In this document: piece after piece, positions 24,061-32,284 of the stretch
Numbering within the stretch: the first letter of the stretch is position 1
Layout: the number at the start of each line of letters is the position of its first letter
The notes under the pieces: model-generated
Seen by the model: only the letters and a program-made list of their open reading frames with translations
The model's database searches: none
Told to the model about the DNA's origin: nothing
Program-made: the position numbers and the translations under genes
DNA from: Bradyrhizobium sp. NAS96.2
GTDB taxonomy: Bacteria; Pseudomonadota; Alphaproteobacteria; Rhizobiales; Xanthobacteraceae
Direction: 5' to 3'
Length of the DNA stretch: 49,521 bases
NCBI RefSeq assembly: GCF_001908235.1
Contig: NZ_LGHK01000111.1
Span: 1-49,521 of the forward strand

Positions 24061-24585
24061 TCAGGTGAAGCAGGCGAGTATCTGCAGCAGCCGCTCGCGG
24101 TTTTCCTTGCCGATCTTCTCGGCGACATGCCGCTCGTGCTCGGCGGCGAGCCGCTTGAACTGCGCCAGTGCGGTCTTGCCGCGCGTGGTCAGATGCAGTG
24201 CGTGGGAGCGGCGGTCGGTGGCCGAGGGGATGCGGCTGACGAAGTCGCGCTCCTCGAGGCTGTCGAGCAGATGCACCAGCCGCGCGCGCTCGATCCCGAG
24301 CCGCTTGGCGACCGCCATCTGGCTGAGGCCTGGATTGGCCCCGATCACGGTCATGACCGAATATTGGGTCGGACGGATATCGACGGTCGCCAGCGTCTTG
24401 ATGAAGTCCTGGAAGATCCAGAGCTGGAAGCGCCGCACCGCATAGCCGGCGTGGCCGACCAGTGCGTCAAGGCCGATGTCGTCACCGGTGTCGCCGGCAT
24501 ACGCCCCGTCATTGGCCGCCCGCGCGCGGGGCCGGCGGATTGCCGCTGCTGCCGCCTTGCGCGAAGTCTTTTGCTTGCTTGCCAT
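24061..24585 (-). CDS. MarR-family regulator, probably of the CoA-ligase gene
   Basis: The 174-residue protein has a basic, Ala/Arg-rich N-terminal tail (about 1-30) and a MarR winged helix (about 65-150: IRPTQYSVMTVIGANPGLSQ, AVAKRLGIERARLVHLLDSL, ISRIPSATDRRSHALHLT-like wing, here VSRIPSATDRRSHALHLT). MarR proteins of this type repress hydroxycinnamate catabolism and are released by the CoA thioester product. It is divergent from the feruloyl-CoA synthetase-like gene with a 21-base perfect palindrome between them, so it probably represses that gene and itself. Confidence 0.93.
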   Translation of the reverse strand: MASKQKTSRKAAAAAIRRPRARAANDGAYAGDTGDDIGLDALVGHAGYAVRRFQLWIFQDFIKTLATVDIRPTQYSVMTVIGANPGLSQMAVAKRLGIERARLVHLLDSLEERDFVSRIPSATDRRSHALHLTTRGKTALAQFKRLAAEHERHVAEKIGKENRERLLQILACFT

Positions 24586-24622
24586 GACTGCGATGCTAGC
24601 GCGTCGCCTTCAGGAGGGAAAG

Positions 24623-24643
24623 ATTGTTGTTGACGACAACAAT
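24623..24643. promoter_or_regulatory. MarR operator between divergent marR and ligase genes
   Basis: ATTGTTGT-TGACG-ACAACAAT is a perfect inverted repeat with 8-base arms and a 5-base centre. It lies 38 bases upstream of the MarR start and 99 upstream of the ligase start, well placed to control both. The site length fits a MarR dimer. Confidence 0.7.
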
Positions 24644-24741
24644 TGATGTCCGCAACATTATCGCCAAAGAGCCCCGCAGGGATCAGTGCGCCGCATCATG
24701 TTGCGGCGCGATCCCGAAACGACACGGGCGAGGAGGAAGCC

Positions 24742-26601
24742 ATGGCTGCCGTCAGCGCAGACAATCCGAATAGCCTGTTCGCGACGCCTGCCATCGTGGC
24801 GGATCGACGTGGCGACGGCAGCATCCTGGTCCGCTCCACCACGCCCTTGAAAGAAAGCGCCCGCTGCATCGGCGACTGGCTGGAGCATTGGGCGCGGCAG
24901 GCACCGGATCGCATCTTCCTCGGAGAGCACACCAGCACCGAGGCGCCCTGGACCACCGTCAGCTATCGCGACGCGCTCGGGATCGTACGGCGCGCTGCAT
25001 CGTGGATTTTGGCGCAAGGGCTGAGCACCGAGCGGCCACTCGTCATCCTCTCCGACAACGGCATCGATCACGCGCTGTTCGCGCTCGCCGCGCAGCATGT
25101 CGGCGTGCCCTCGGCCGCGATCTCGCCGGCCTATTCGCTGATGTCGAAGGACTTCGACAAGCTGAAAGGCATGATCAGCCTGCTCGATCCCGGCGCGATC
25201 TATGTCGCGGGCACGAAGCCGTTCTCCGCCGCGCTTGTCGCGATCAAGCCGCTGCATCGCGCAACCATTGTCAGCGGCAATATCGATGATGCCGACGCGC
25301 TGGCATTCCCAGCCATTGCAGCGACGCTGGAATCGCCGGACGTGGCAAAGGCCTTAGCCGCGGTGACGCCGGACACGATCGCAAAATTCCTGTTCACCTC
25401 GGGCTCGACCGGCACGCCGAAGGCCGTGATCAACACCCAGCGCATGCTGACCTCGAGCCAGCAGGCCAAGGCGCAGACCTGGACGTTCCTGGAGCAACCG
25501 GGCGCCGAACTCGTCATTCTGGACTGGCTGCCCTGGAGCCACACCTTCGGCGCCAACCACAATTTCAACCTGGTGCTGCGCAACGGCGGCACGCTCTATA
25601 TCGACGGCGGCAAGCCGGCGCCGGGTCTGTTCGCGACCTCGCTCGCCAATCTGCGCAGCGTGGTGCCGACGGTCTATTTCAATGTGCCACGCGGCTTCGA
25701 CATGCTGATCGCGGCACTCCGCACCGACGAGGAACTGCGCCGCAAGTTCTTCGCGGGCACCAAATTCGCCTTCTATGCCGGCGCGGCGCTGCCGCAGAAT
25801 CTGTGGGATGCGCTGGAGGAATTGTCGCTGCAGACGGTCGGCCGCAGGCTGCCGATGGTGTCGGCCTGGGGCTCGACCGAGACCTCGCCGCTGGCGACCG
25901 ATTGCCACTTCCTGGCAAACCGCTCCGGCAATATCGGCGTGCCGATTCCCGGCACCGAGCTCAAGCTCGTGCCGTCGGGCGACAAGCTCGAGGTGCGCGT
26001 GCGCGGGCCCAATGTCACTCCGGGCTATTGGAAGGCGCCCGAACTCACCGCGGAGGCCTTCGACGACGAAGGCTTCTACATGATCGGGGACGCCGTCACC
26101 TTCGCCGATCCTGACCGGCCGGATCTCGGCCTGTTCTTCGACGGCCGGGTGGCGGAGGATTTCAAACTCAATTCCGGAACCTGGGTCAGTGTCGGCACCT
26201 TGCGCGTCGCCGGCATCGCGGCGCTTGCACCGCTCGCGCAGGATATCGTCGTGACGGGCCACGGCCGCGATGAGGTGCGCTTCCTGGTGTTCCCGAATCT
26301 GGCCGCCTGCCGTTCTCTGGCGGGGCTGGCCGAGACCGCCGATGTACGCGAGGTGATCGATCACCCGGCAGTCCGTTCCGTGATCGGGCAGGGGCTGGCA
26401 AAGCTGAAGGCGCAAGGCGGCCATTCCTCCGGCCATTCCACCCGTGCGCTGTTGCTCGCCGAGCCGGCCTCGGTCGACGGCGGCGAGATCACCGACAAGG
26501 GCTACATCAACCAGCGCGCCGTGCTGACGCGCCGCGCTGCAGCGGTGGCGGTCCTGGAGGACGACGCGTCGTCCGAGCCGATCGCCTGCACGGGCTCGTG
26601 A
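24742..26601 (+). CDS. fcs: feruloyl-CoA synthetase-like acyl-CoA ligase
   Basis: The 619-residue adenylate-forming enzyme has the AMP-binding P-loop LFTSGSTGTPKAVINTQ, the adenine motif VSAWGSTETSPLATDCHF, and GYWKAPELTAEAFDDEGFYMIGDAV before the C-terminal domain. The N-terminal part (ATPAIVADRRGDGSILVRST, CIGDWLEHWARQAPDRIFL) and the length match feruloyl-CoA synthases, which run to about 620 residues and activate ferulate, p-coumarate or caffeate. I used the ATG at 24742, preceded by AGGAGGA five bases away, rather than ATG 24643/24646, which lie in or just after the operator. The divergent MarR gene is its likely regulator. No enoyl-CoA hydratase/aldolase partner is in the window. Confidence 0.87.
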   Translation: MAAVSADNPNSLFATPAIVADRRGDGSILVRSTTPLKESARCIGDWLEHWARQAPDRIFLGEHTSTEAPWTTVSYRDALGIVRRAASWILAQGLSTERPLVILSDNGIDHALFALAAQHVGVPSAAISPAYSLMSKDFDKLKGMISLLDPGAIYVAGTKPFSAALVAIKPLHRATIVSGNIDDADALAFPAIAATLESPDVAKALAAVTPDTIAKFLFTSGSTGTPKAVINTQRMLTSSQQAKAQTWTFLEQPGAELVILDWLPWSHTFGANHNFNLVLRNGGTLYIDGGKPAPGLFATSLANLRSVVPTVYFNVPRGFDMLIAALRTDEELRRKFFAGTKFAFYAGAALPQNLWDALEELSLQTVGRRLPMVSAWGSTETSPLATDCHFLANRSGNIGVPIPGTELKLVPSGDKLEVRVRGPNVTPGYWKAPELTAEAFDDEGFYMIGDAVTFADPDRPDLGLFFDGRVAEDFKLNSGTWVSVGTLRVAGIAALAPLAQDIVVTGHGRDEVRFLVFPNLAACRSLAGLAETADVREVIDHPAVRSVIGQGLAKLKAQGGHSSGHSTRALLLAEPASVDGGEITDKGYINQRAVLTRRAAAVAVLEDDASSEPIACTGS

Positions 26602-26648
26602 CGCGATTTGCGCCGGTGGGTCGCTGGGAGGATGCCACGCCCACCGCT

Positions 26649-26772
26649 GTCGTCCCTGCGAAAGCAGGGACCCATACTCCGCGGCCGACGTTGTGAACGA
26701 AGGTCGTCGTTCCGCTGGCGTGCAATAATCAGCATCGGTGGTTATGGGTCCCGGCTCGGAGGCCGGGACGAC
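26649..26772. repeat. family B palindromic repeat, second copy
   Basis: Left arm tgtcgtccctgcgaaagcag, right arm ggtcccggctcggaggccgg followed by gacgaca; the centre includes a second cgtcgtt...ggttatgggtcccgg motif. It follows the acyl-CoA ligase gene. Confidence 0.8.
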
Positions 26773-26859
26773 ACCGAGTTGTGGCACGATTGGCGGACCG
26801 TCCGCTCGTCCCGACTGTATCGGTTCCCTGGAGCTTTTGCTCCGCATCGGCTCGTATTT

Positions 26860-26879
26860 TTAGTTGCCATAGCAACTAA
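26860..26879. promoter_or_regulatory. orphan MarR-type operator (TTAGTTGC-N4-GCAACTAA)
   Basis: TTAGTTGCCATAGCAACTAA has 8-base perfect arms and a 4-base centre, a form typical of MarR-family operators of aromatic-acid genes. About 55 bases further lies a strong Shine-Dalgarno (GGGAGGATC) and an ATG at 26942, but the frame it opens has no recognisable product and runs into the 3' end of the opposing MarR gene. It may be the leftover control region of a deleted gene. Confidence 0.6.
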
Positions 26880-27019
26880 TCTGTGCGAGTTTTGCCCCAA
26901 TCGGGACAGGGCCGGTCAACGGCCTCGCATTTGGGAGGATCATGTTGCGCAGCAGCGTACGAGCAGCACGCTTGGAACAGCCGGTGAATGCCGCGGTGGC
27001 GCAGGGCCCCGCCGTGCGG

Positions 27020-27544
27020 TCAGGTCGTGCTTTGCCCGGTTACGGCGCCGAGATTCTCGTGCAGCCGGCGCAGCAGGTCGATCAGCACCTCGCGCTCGTC
27101 CTTCTTCAGGCACGACAGCAGCCGCCGCTCCCGCTCCAGCGCTGCGACGATGACCTTGTCGTGGACGGCGCGGCCGCGTGCGGTCAGCGTGATCGAATGG
27201 GTGCGGCCGTCGTCGGGCGCGGTACGGATCGTCAGCAGGCCGCGCTTCTGCAGCGCCGCGAGGTTGCGGCTGACCGGCCCCTTGTCGAAGCCGATCACCT
27301 GGCAGATCCGGGAGGCGGGAATCCCCGGCTCGATCGCCAGCTGCGAGATGATCCGCCACTCGGTGACGTTGACGCCGAAATTCTTCTGGTAAAATGCGGT
27401 GGCGCTGTTCGACAGCTTGTTGCCGATGAAGGTGATGAACGCCGGCACATAGCGATTGAGGTCCAGCAGCGGGCCGTCAATGGCGTCTGCGGGATCGGCC
27501 GGTCTTGGCCGGCGGGGCTTTCGGGGGAGGGGCTGGCTGCTCAT
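27020..27544 (-). CDS. MarR-family transcriptional regulator
   Basis: The 174-residue protein has a MarR winged helix at about 55-150 (NVTEWRIISQLAIEPGIPAS, RICQVIGFDKGPVSRNLAAL, and the wing LLTIRTAPDDGRTHSITLT). An N-terminal basic stretch with several PRR motifs precedes it. It is divergent from the CYP199A-like P450 gene with 82 bases between start codons, so it probably regulates that gene. No clear palindrome was found in the 82-base gap; a good MarR-type palindrome lies instead beyond its 3' end at 26860-26879. Confidence 0.93.
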   Translation of the reverse strand: MSSQPLPRKPRRPRPADPADAIDGPLLDLNRYVPAFITFIGNKLSNSATAFYQKNFGVNVTEWRIISQLAIEPGIPASRICQVIGFDKGPVSRNLAALQKRGLLTIRTAPDDGRTHSITLTARGRAVHDKVIVAALERERRLLSCLKKDEREVLIDLLRRLHENLGAVTGQSTT

Positions 27545-27626
27545 TTCTCAAATCATCGCTGCGAAACTGTTCGGGAGCAAGTGACATGCGGCCCGTGTTG
27601 ACAAGATCAAACCTCGGGAGGTCCCG

Positions 27627-28829
27627 ATGACTGCAACAGACGATGCGTCCGTCCCGCATCTGGACGTCGATCCGTTCGCGCTCGACTTCTTCGCCGATCC
27701 GTTCCCGACCCATCAGCGGCTGCGCGAGGCCGGGCCGGTGGTTTATCTGGACAAGTGGAATGTCTATGGGGTGGCGCGCTACGCGGAGGTGTACGCCGTC
27801 CTGAACGATCCCGCCACGTTCTGCTCCAGCCGCGGCGTCGGCCTCAGCGACTTTTCCAAGGAAAAGCCGTGGCGGCCGCCGAGCCTGATCCTGGAGGCCG
27901 ACCCGCCCGCCCACACCCGAACCCGCAATGTGCTGAGCTCGGTGCTGTCTGCGACGGTGATGAAGCAGCTTCGTGGGCGATTTGCCGAGGCCGCGGAGGC
28001 CCGCGTCGATGCGCTGCTGGAGAAGCGCAGGTTCGATGCGATCGCGGACCTTGCGGAAGCCTATCCGCTGTCGATCTTCCCGGATGCGCTCGGCCTGAAG
28101 CCGGAGGGTCGCGAGAATCTGCTGCCTTACGCCAGCCTGGTGTTCAACGCCTTCGGGCCGCCGAACGAACTGCGCAAGCAGGCGATCGAGCGCTCTGCGC
28201 CGCACCAGGCCTACATTGCCGAGCAGTGTCAGCGCGACAACCTCACCCCGGGCGGCATCGGCGCCTGCATCCACGCCCATGTCGACAGCGGCGCCATTAC
28301 CGCGACCGAGGCGCCGCTTCTGGTGCGCTCGCTGCTATCGGCCGGTCTCGACACCACCGTCAACGGCATCGGCGCCGCCGTCTACTGCCTCGCCCGCTTC
28401 CCCGACCAGTTCGAGAAGCTGCGCAACGATCCGACCTTGGCGCGTAACGCCTTCGAGGAGGCCGTGCGGTTCGAAAGTCCAGTCCAGACTTTCTTCCGCA
28501 CCACGACCCGTGATGTCGAGCTCAGTGGGGCCAGCATCCCCGAGGGCGAGAAGGTGCTGATGTTCCTGGCTGCGGCCAATCGTGATCCGCGCCGTTGGGA
28601 AGAGCCCGACAGCTACGACATCACGCGCCGCACCTCGGGCCATGTCGGCTACGGCTCGGGCATCCACATGTGCGTCGGCCAGCTGGTCGCCCGCCTCGAA
28701 GGCGAGGTGATGATGGCGGCGTTGGCGCGCCGTGTTGCCAGGATCGAAATCACAGGCGAGCCGAAGCGCCTGTTCAACAACACGCTGCGCGGGCTCGAGA
28801 GGCTGCCGGTCGAAATCACGCCAGCCTGA
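27627..28829 (+). CDS. cytochrome P450, CYP199A-like
   Basis: The 400-residue soluble P450 has heme ligand C349 in GYGSGIHMCVGQ, the ExxR pair E278/R281 (EEAVRF), and the oxygen-activating D242-T243 in AGLDTT. The sequence follows CYP199A2/A4 of Rhodopseudomonas palustris closely: REAGPVVYLDKWNVYGVARY, CSSRGVGLSDF, and R234-S235-L-L-S238 on the I helix, where the family holds the substrate carboxylate. CYP199A enzymes O-demethylate or hydroxylate para-substituted benzoates and cinnamates, such as 4-methoxybenzoate. Its ferredoxin and reductase are not adjacent. The start follows GGGAGG by six bases. The aromatic-acid binding protein downstream may belong to the same unit. Confidence 0.93.
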   Translation: MTATDDASVPHLDVDPFALDFFADPFPTHQRLREAGPVVYLDKWNVYGVARYAEVYAVLNDPATFCSSRGVGLSDFSKEKPWRPPSLILEADPPAHTRTRNVLSSVLSATVMKQLRGRFAEAAEARVDALLEKRRFDAIADLAEAYPLSIFPDALGLKPEGRENLLPYASLVFNAFGPPNELRKQAIERSAPHQAYIAEQCQRDNLTPGGIGACIHAHVDSGAITATEAPLLVRSLLSAGLDTTVNGIGAAVYCLARFPDQFEKLRNDPTLARNAFEEAVRFESPVQTFFRTTTRDVELSGASIPEGEKVLMFLAAANRDPRRWEEPDSYDITRRTSGHVGYGSGIHMCVGQLVARLEGEVMMAALARRVARIEITGEPKRLFNNTLRGLERLPVEITPA

Positions 28830-28871
28830 CGAATTCGCCGGCTGCGAAATGACGCAAAGGGAGGGGATAGG

Positions 28872-30098
28872 ATGAGGGGCTTTGGGGTTGGGCGATTCAG
28901 GATTGGACTTGCGCTGGCATTGGCCTGCGTCGCGGGCAGCGCACGCGCGGAGATATCAGACAATGTCGTGCGCGTCGGCGTGCTGAACGACATTTCCGGC
29001 ATCTTCCAGGACACCAACGGCATGGGCTCGGTGGAGGCCGCGCGGATGGCGGCAGAAGATTTCAACGGCGGCGGCAAGGGCATCAAGGTCGAGATCGTCT
29101 ATGCCGATCACCAGAACAAGGCCGACGTCGGCTCCGCGATCGCGCGCAAATGGCTCGATGTCGAAGGCGTCGACGCCATCGTCGACGTGCCGAACTCGGC
29201 CGTCGGCCTCGCCATCAACACCATCCTGCGCGATAGCAGGATGACGTTCCTGGCGTCATCGACCGCGAGCTCCGATCTCACCGGCAAGGCCTGCTCGCCG
29301 AACACCATTCAATGGGTCAACGACGCCTGGGCGACCGGCAACACCACCGCGGCCGCGATGATGCAGCGTGGCGGCAAGGACTGGTATTTTGTCACGGTCG
29401 ACTACGCACTGGGCAAGGGCATCGAAGCCGAGGCGACCAACTACATCGAGAAGCATGGCGGCAAGGTGCTGGGATCGAGCAAGCATCCGCTCGGCACGTC
29501 GGACTTCGCGTCCTTCCTGCTGCAGGCGCAGAGCTCGAAGGCCAAAGTGATCGGTCTCGCCAATGCCGGCGGCGACACCATCAACGCGGTGAAGCAGGCG
29601 GCCGAGTTCGGCATCCAGCAAGGCGGCCAGACCATGGTGGCGTTCCTGCTGTTCGTGAACGACGTCCACGGCATGGGCCTGAAGGTCGCCCAGGGCCTGC
29701 AGCTGCTGGAAGCCTTCTACTGGGACATGAACGACGACACCCGCGCGTTCGCAAAACGCTTCGCCGCGCGTCCCGGCATGAACGGCAAGATGCCGAGCGG
29801 CAACCAGGCCGGCGTCTATGCCTCGACACTCGCCTACCTCAACGCCGTTGCCGCGACCGGCAGCGACGACGCCAAGGTGGTGGTGCCGCAGATGAAGACC
29901 TTCAAGGGCAAGGATAAGCTGTTCGGCGAGACCACGATCCGCCAGGACGGCCGCGTCGTCCACCCGATGTATCTGTTCGAGGTGAAGAAGCCGGAGGAGT
30001 CGAAGTACCCCTACGATTATTACAAGCTGATCGCGACCATTCCGGCCGACCAGGCGTTCCGCCCGCTCGCCGATGGCGGCTGCTCGCTGGTGAAGTGA
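28872..30098 (+). CDS. Liv-type ABC solute-binding protein (aromatic-acid type)
   Basis: The 408-residue protein has a signal peptide cleaved after GSARA (residue 26). The periplasmic-binding type I fold shows as VRVGVLNDISGIFQDTNGMG, VEIVYADHQNKADVGSAIAR, FLASSTASSDLTGKACSPNT and WYFVTVDYALGKGIEAEATN. The family includes binding proteins for hydroxycinnamates and other lignin-derived acids in Rhodopseudomonas. The gene is 42 bases after the P450 stop, with GGGAGGGG before its ATG, so it is probably in one transcript with the P450. No permease or ATPase follows; it may use LivHMGF components encoded elsewhere, for example those at 39-42 kb. Confidence 0.9.
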   Translation: MRGFGVGRFRIGLALALACVAGSARAEISDNVVRVGVLNDISGIFQDTNGMGSVEAARMAAEDFNGGGKGIKVEIVYADHQNKADVGSAIARKWLDVEGVDAIVDVPNSAVGLAINTILRDSRMTFLASSTASSDLTGKACSPNTIQWVNDAWATGNTTAAAMMQRGGKDWYFVTVDYALGKGIEAEATNYIEKHGGKVLGSSKHPLGTSDFASFLLQAQSSKAKVIGLANAGGDTINAVKQAAEFGIQQGGQTMVAFLLFVNDVHGMGLKVAQGLQLLEAFYWDMNDDTRAFAKRFAARPGMNGKMPSGNQAGVYASTLAYLNAVAATGSDDAKVVVPQMKTFKGKDKLFGETTIRQDGRVVHPMYLFEVKKPEESKYPYDYYKLIATIPADQAFRPLADGGCSLVK

Positions 30099-30115
30099 GC
30101 TGCTTGCCGCGGTGC

Positions 30116-30308
30116 TCTTCATCCTCCCCTGGAGGGGTCGAGACGAGCGAAGCTCGCTCTGGGATCGGTTCGCATGAAATGCGAACCGAGGTGGGGTGAC
30201 GGTCTCTCCGTTGAAGCGGTGCCCGAGTGGAGGGATCACCCCACCCCGGAGCGCATGTCGCTGCGCTCCATGCACTCCGACCCTGCCCCTCCAGGGGAGG
30301 GTGAAAGG
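30116..30308. repeat. long imperfect palindromic repeat, family D relative
   Basis: Outer arms cctcccctggaggggtcgag and cgaccctgcccctccagggg pair; inner arms gaggtggggtgacggtctct and gggatcaccccaccccggag pair. Small hairpins ggttcgcatgaaatgcgaacc and ggagcgcatgtcgctgcgctcc lie within. It separates the convergent binding-protein and isochorismatase-like genes and may act as a terminator. Confidence 0.8.
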
Positions 30309-30337
30309 GGGAGCTTCTGCGTTGTGATCGAACTTCA

Positions 30338-30997
30338 CTACGCTGCCTTCGCTGCTCCGTCACCCGCCTTCACCCGCCCCAGCATCTCGGCCGCCGTCAT
30401 CACATGCGCCGTCGAGAACGCGAGGATCGTCAGCGTGGCGCGATGCACCTCTTCGGCGGAGAGGGCGCCCTGGCCGACATCGGGATAGTCGAACGTGCCG
30501 GTCGCATCCGACAGGAACACGACCTTGTAATTGTGGAACATGGCGTCGCGCGCGGTGGCGTGGCAGCAGTTCTCGGTGGTCGTCCCCGAGATGATCACCG
30601 TCGTAATGCCCCATTCGCGCAGGATGAGGTCGAGATCGGTGGCGAAGAACGCGCTGTAGCGGTGCTTCTTGATGACGTGCTCGCCGGGGGCGGGCGCAAG
30701 GTCGTTGAAGATCTCGACGCCCGCGGTGCCATCGACCAGCGACGAGCGGTCGGCGATCGGCGCATAGAGATCGTCATACAGCCCCATATCGCTGCCGTCG
30801 CGGCGGTGCACATGCGCGGTGTAGATGACGCGGATGCCCTTGTCGCGGCAGGCCTTCAGGGTCTGCGCCAGAAGCGGCACCATGGCGGCGGCCTGCGCGG
30901 AGCGCAGCTTGGCGCCCTCCGCCACGAAGTCGTTCTGCATGTCGACAACGATCATGACGGTTCTGGCCGGATCGATGACGTCGCATTGATAGCCCAT
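30338..30997 (-). CDS. isochorismatase-family cysteine hydrolase
   Basis: The 219-residue enzyme has the catalytic triad of the family: D19 in MIVVDMQNDFV, K111 in VIKKHRYSAFFATDL, and C144 in IISGTTTENCCHATARDAMF. Members hydrolyse amides or ureas (N-carbamoylsarcosine, ureidoacrylate, biuret, nicotinamide) or isochorismate. The length and sequence are not close to the biuret hydrolase form known to me, so no substrate is assigned. The ATG with first base 30997 has GGAG eight bases before it; the longer frame adds a charged tail. It is divergent from an AraC regulator, its likely controller. Confidence 0.9.
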   Translation of the reverse strand: MGYQCDVIDPARTVMIVVDMQNDFVAEGAKLRSAQAAAMVPLLAQTLKACRDKGIRVIYTAHVHRRDGSDMGLYDDLYAPIADRSSLVDGTAGVEIFNDLAPAPGEHVIKKHRYSAFFATDLDLILREWGITTVIISGTTTENCCHATARDAMFHNYKVVFLSDATGTFDYPDVGQGALSAEEVHRATLTILAFSTAHVMTAAEMLGRVKAGDGAAKAA

Positions 30998-31145
30998 GTG
31001 GTGTCTCCTCTCCTGTGGAAGACATTTTCTACGCCGGTTCCTGCGGTCGTTCTTGGCTGTGCGGGCCAATCGATGGACTCGGCTTGCCAGATGGGAGGGG
31101 TGGACGCAGAATATCCCGCTGCCGGGTTCGGCGGGAGCAAGGCCA

Positions 31146-32096
31146 ATGCAAACCCCAGATCACGCAGTCGTCGCGCACACGCTTGTTGCGCCGGGCGACA
31201 GTTTCGATCGCTGGCATCACGTCACCTGCCGCGAATTCTCGCTGACCGAGTGCCGCCGCGTCGCCGACGAGGCGTTTGCCGCGTCGATCTCGATCCGCCA
31301 TTTCGGCTCGCTTGCGATCAACGACATCTGGTCGTCGACGCCGGCCGCCGACCGCATCCGGGTGATGCGCAGCGCGAGCGATGTCCGCAGGGACCCGCGC
31401 GACTATTTCATGCTGTGGCTCACGTTGCGCGGCGAGGTCGGCTTCGCACAGGGCGGACGCGAGGTGCGGATGCGCCGCGGCGACCTCATGCTGCATGACC
31501 AGGCGCAGCCGTTCACGCTCGAATTCGCTCCGAGCGCGCGGTCGATCATGGTTTCGATCCCGCGGCAGCTGCTGCTCGCGCGCCTGCCGGATGCGCAACG
31601 CCTGACGGCGCGGCGGGTCGGCAACGCGTCGAAAATCGGGGCGCTGGCGGGATCGCTGATCCGTCGGCTGACGCACCTCGATGACGAAGCTGGGCCTGCT
31701 GCGATACGGCTCGGCGCCTCAGCGCTCGATATCTTCGCGACCACGCTCCAGGCCGAGCTGACGGATGACGTGCCACGGCACGGCGACGAACGGCTGGCGC
31801 GGGTCAAGGCCTACATCCTGGCCAATCTCGACGACCCCGAACTCGACCTCGATGCGATCGCCACGGCGCAGAACATAGCGCCGCGCACGCTCAATCGCCT
31901 GTTTGCGCGGGAAGGCACGACGCCGATCCGCTGGCTCTGGCAGCAGCGGCTCGCCGGCGCCTACCAGGCGCTGGCCGAGCGGCGCTTCGCCCATGTCACC
32001 GATGTCGCGCTCAGCTTCGGCTTCAGCGACGTCTCGCATTTCAGCCGCGCCTTCAAGGCCGCATTCGGGCGGTCACCGCATCAAGTGATGGTGTGA
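31146..32096 (+). CDS. AraC-family transcriptional regulator
   Basis: The 316-residue protein has an N-terminal AraC-binding-like domain (about 20-190; the strand-rich FMLWLTLRGEVGFAQGGREV and MRRGDLMLHDQAQPFTLEFA) and a C-terminal double helix-turn-helix (about 215-316: VKAYILANLDDPELDLDAIA, TAQNIAPRTLNRLFAREGTT, VTDVALSFGFSDVSHFSRAF, KAAFGRSPHQ). The ATG at 31146 follows GGGAG by nine bases. It is divergent from the isochorismatase-like gene with 148 bases between, suggesting that it controls that gene in response to an unknown ligand. Confidence 0.93.
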   Translation: MQTPDHAVVAHTLVAPGDSFDRWHHVTCREFSLTECRRVADEAFAASISIRHFGSLAINDIWSSTPAADRIRVMRSASDVRRDPRDYFMLWLTLRGEVGFAQGGREVRMRRGDLMLHDQAQPFTLEFAPSARSIMVSIPRQLLLARLPDAQRLTARRVGNASKIGALAGSLIRRLTHLDDEAGPAAIRLGASALDIFATTLQAELTDDVPRHGDERLARVKAYILANLDDPELDLDAIATAQNIAPRTLNRLFAREGTTPIRWLWQQRLAGAYQALAERRFAHVTDVALSFGFSDVSHFSRAFKAAFGRSPHQVMV

Positions 32097-32147
32097 GGGG
32101 GCTCGCGGCTTGTCGCGCAACGGTGAAACACTGCACCGATCGCGATT

Positions 32148-32252
32148 CCGTCATCCTGAGGTGCGAGCGGAGCGAGCCTCGAAGGATGCACGGCCACCAG
32201 CCAGGCCGTTCACCCTTCGAGGCTCGCAAGGGCTCGCGCGTCAGGATGACGG
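32148..32252. repeat. family C palindromic repeat, copy 1
   Basis: ccgtcatcctgaggtgcgag ... gcctcgaaggatgcacggcc ... acccttcgaggctcgcaagg ... gcgtcaggatgacgg forms a long interrupted hairpin. It lies between the convergent AraC and NADH dehydrogenase genes. Confidence 0.9.
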
Positions 32253-32284
32253 AGATAGAGTGAGCGCGCGCGCCCCGCGACGCT

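Noticed and set aside
26942..27601. 219-residue frame after a strong ribosome site
   Set aside because: Over its length it is antisense to the MarR gene and has the composition of a shadow frame; only its control signals look real, so it is reported as a possible remnant and not as a gene.
30338..30997. Assignment of the isochorismatase-like enzyme as biuret hydrolase completing the AtzF pathway
   Set aside because: Attractive given AtzE/G/H and AtzF nearby, but the sequence around the lysine and cysteine does not match the biuret hydrolase form I know, and it lies 6 kb away beyond unrelated genes with its own AraC regulator.
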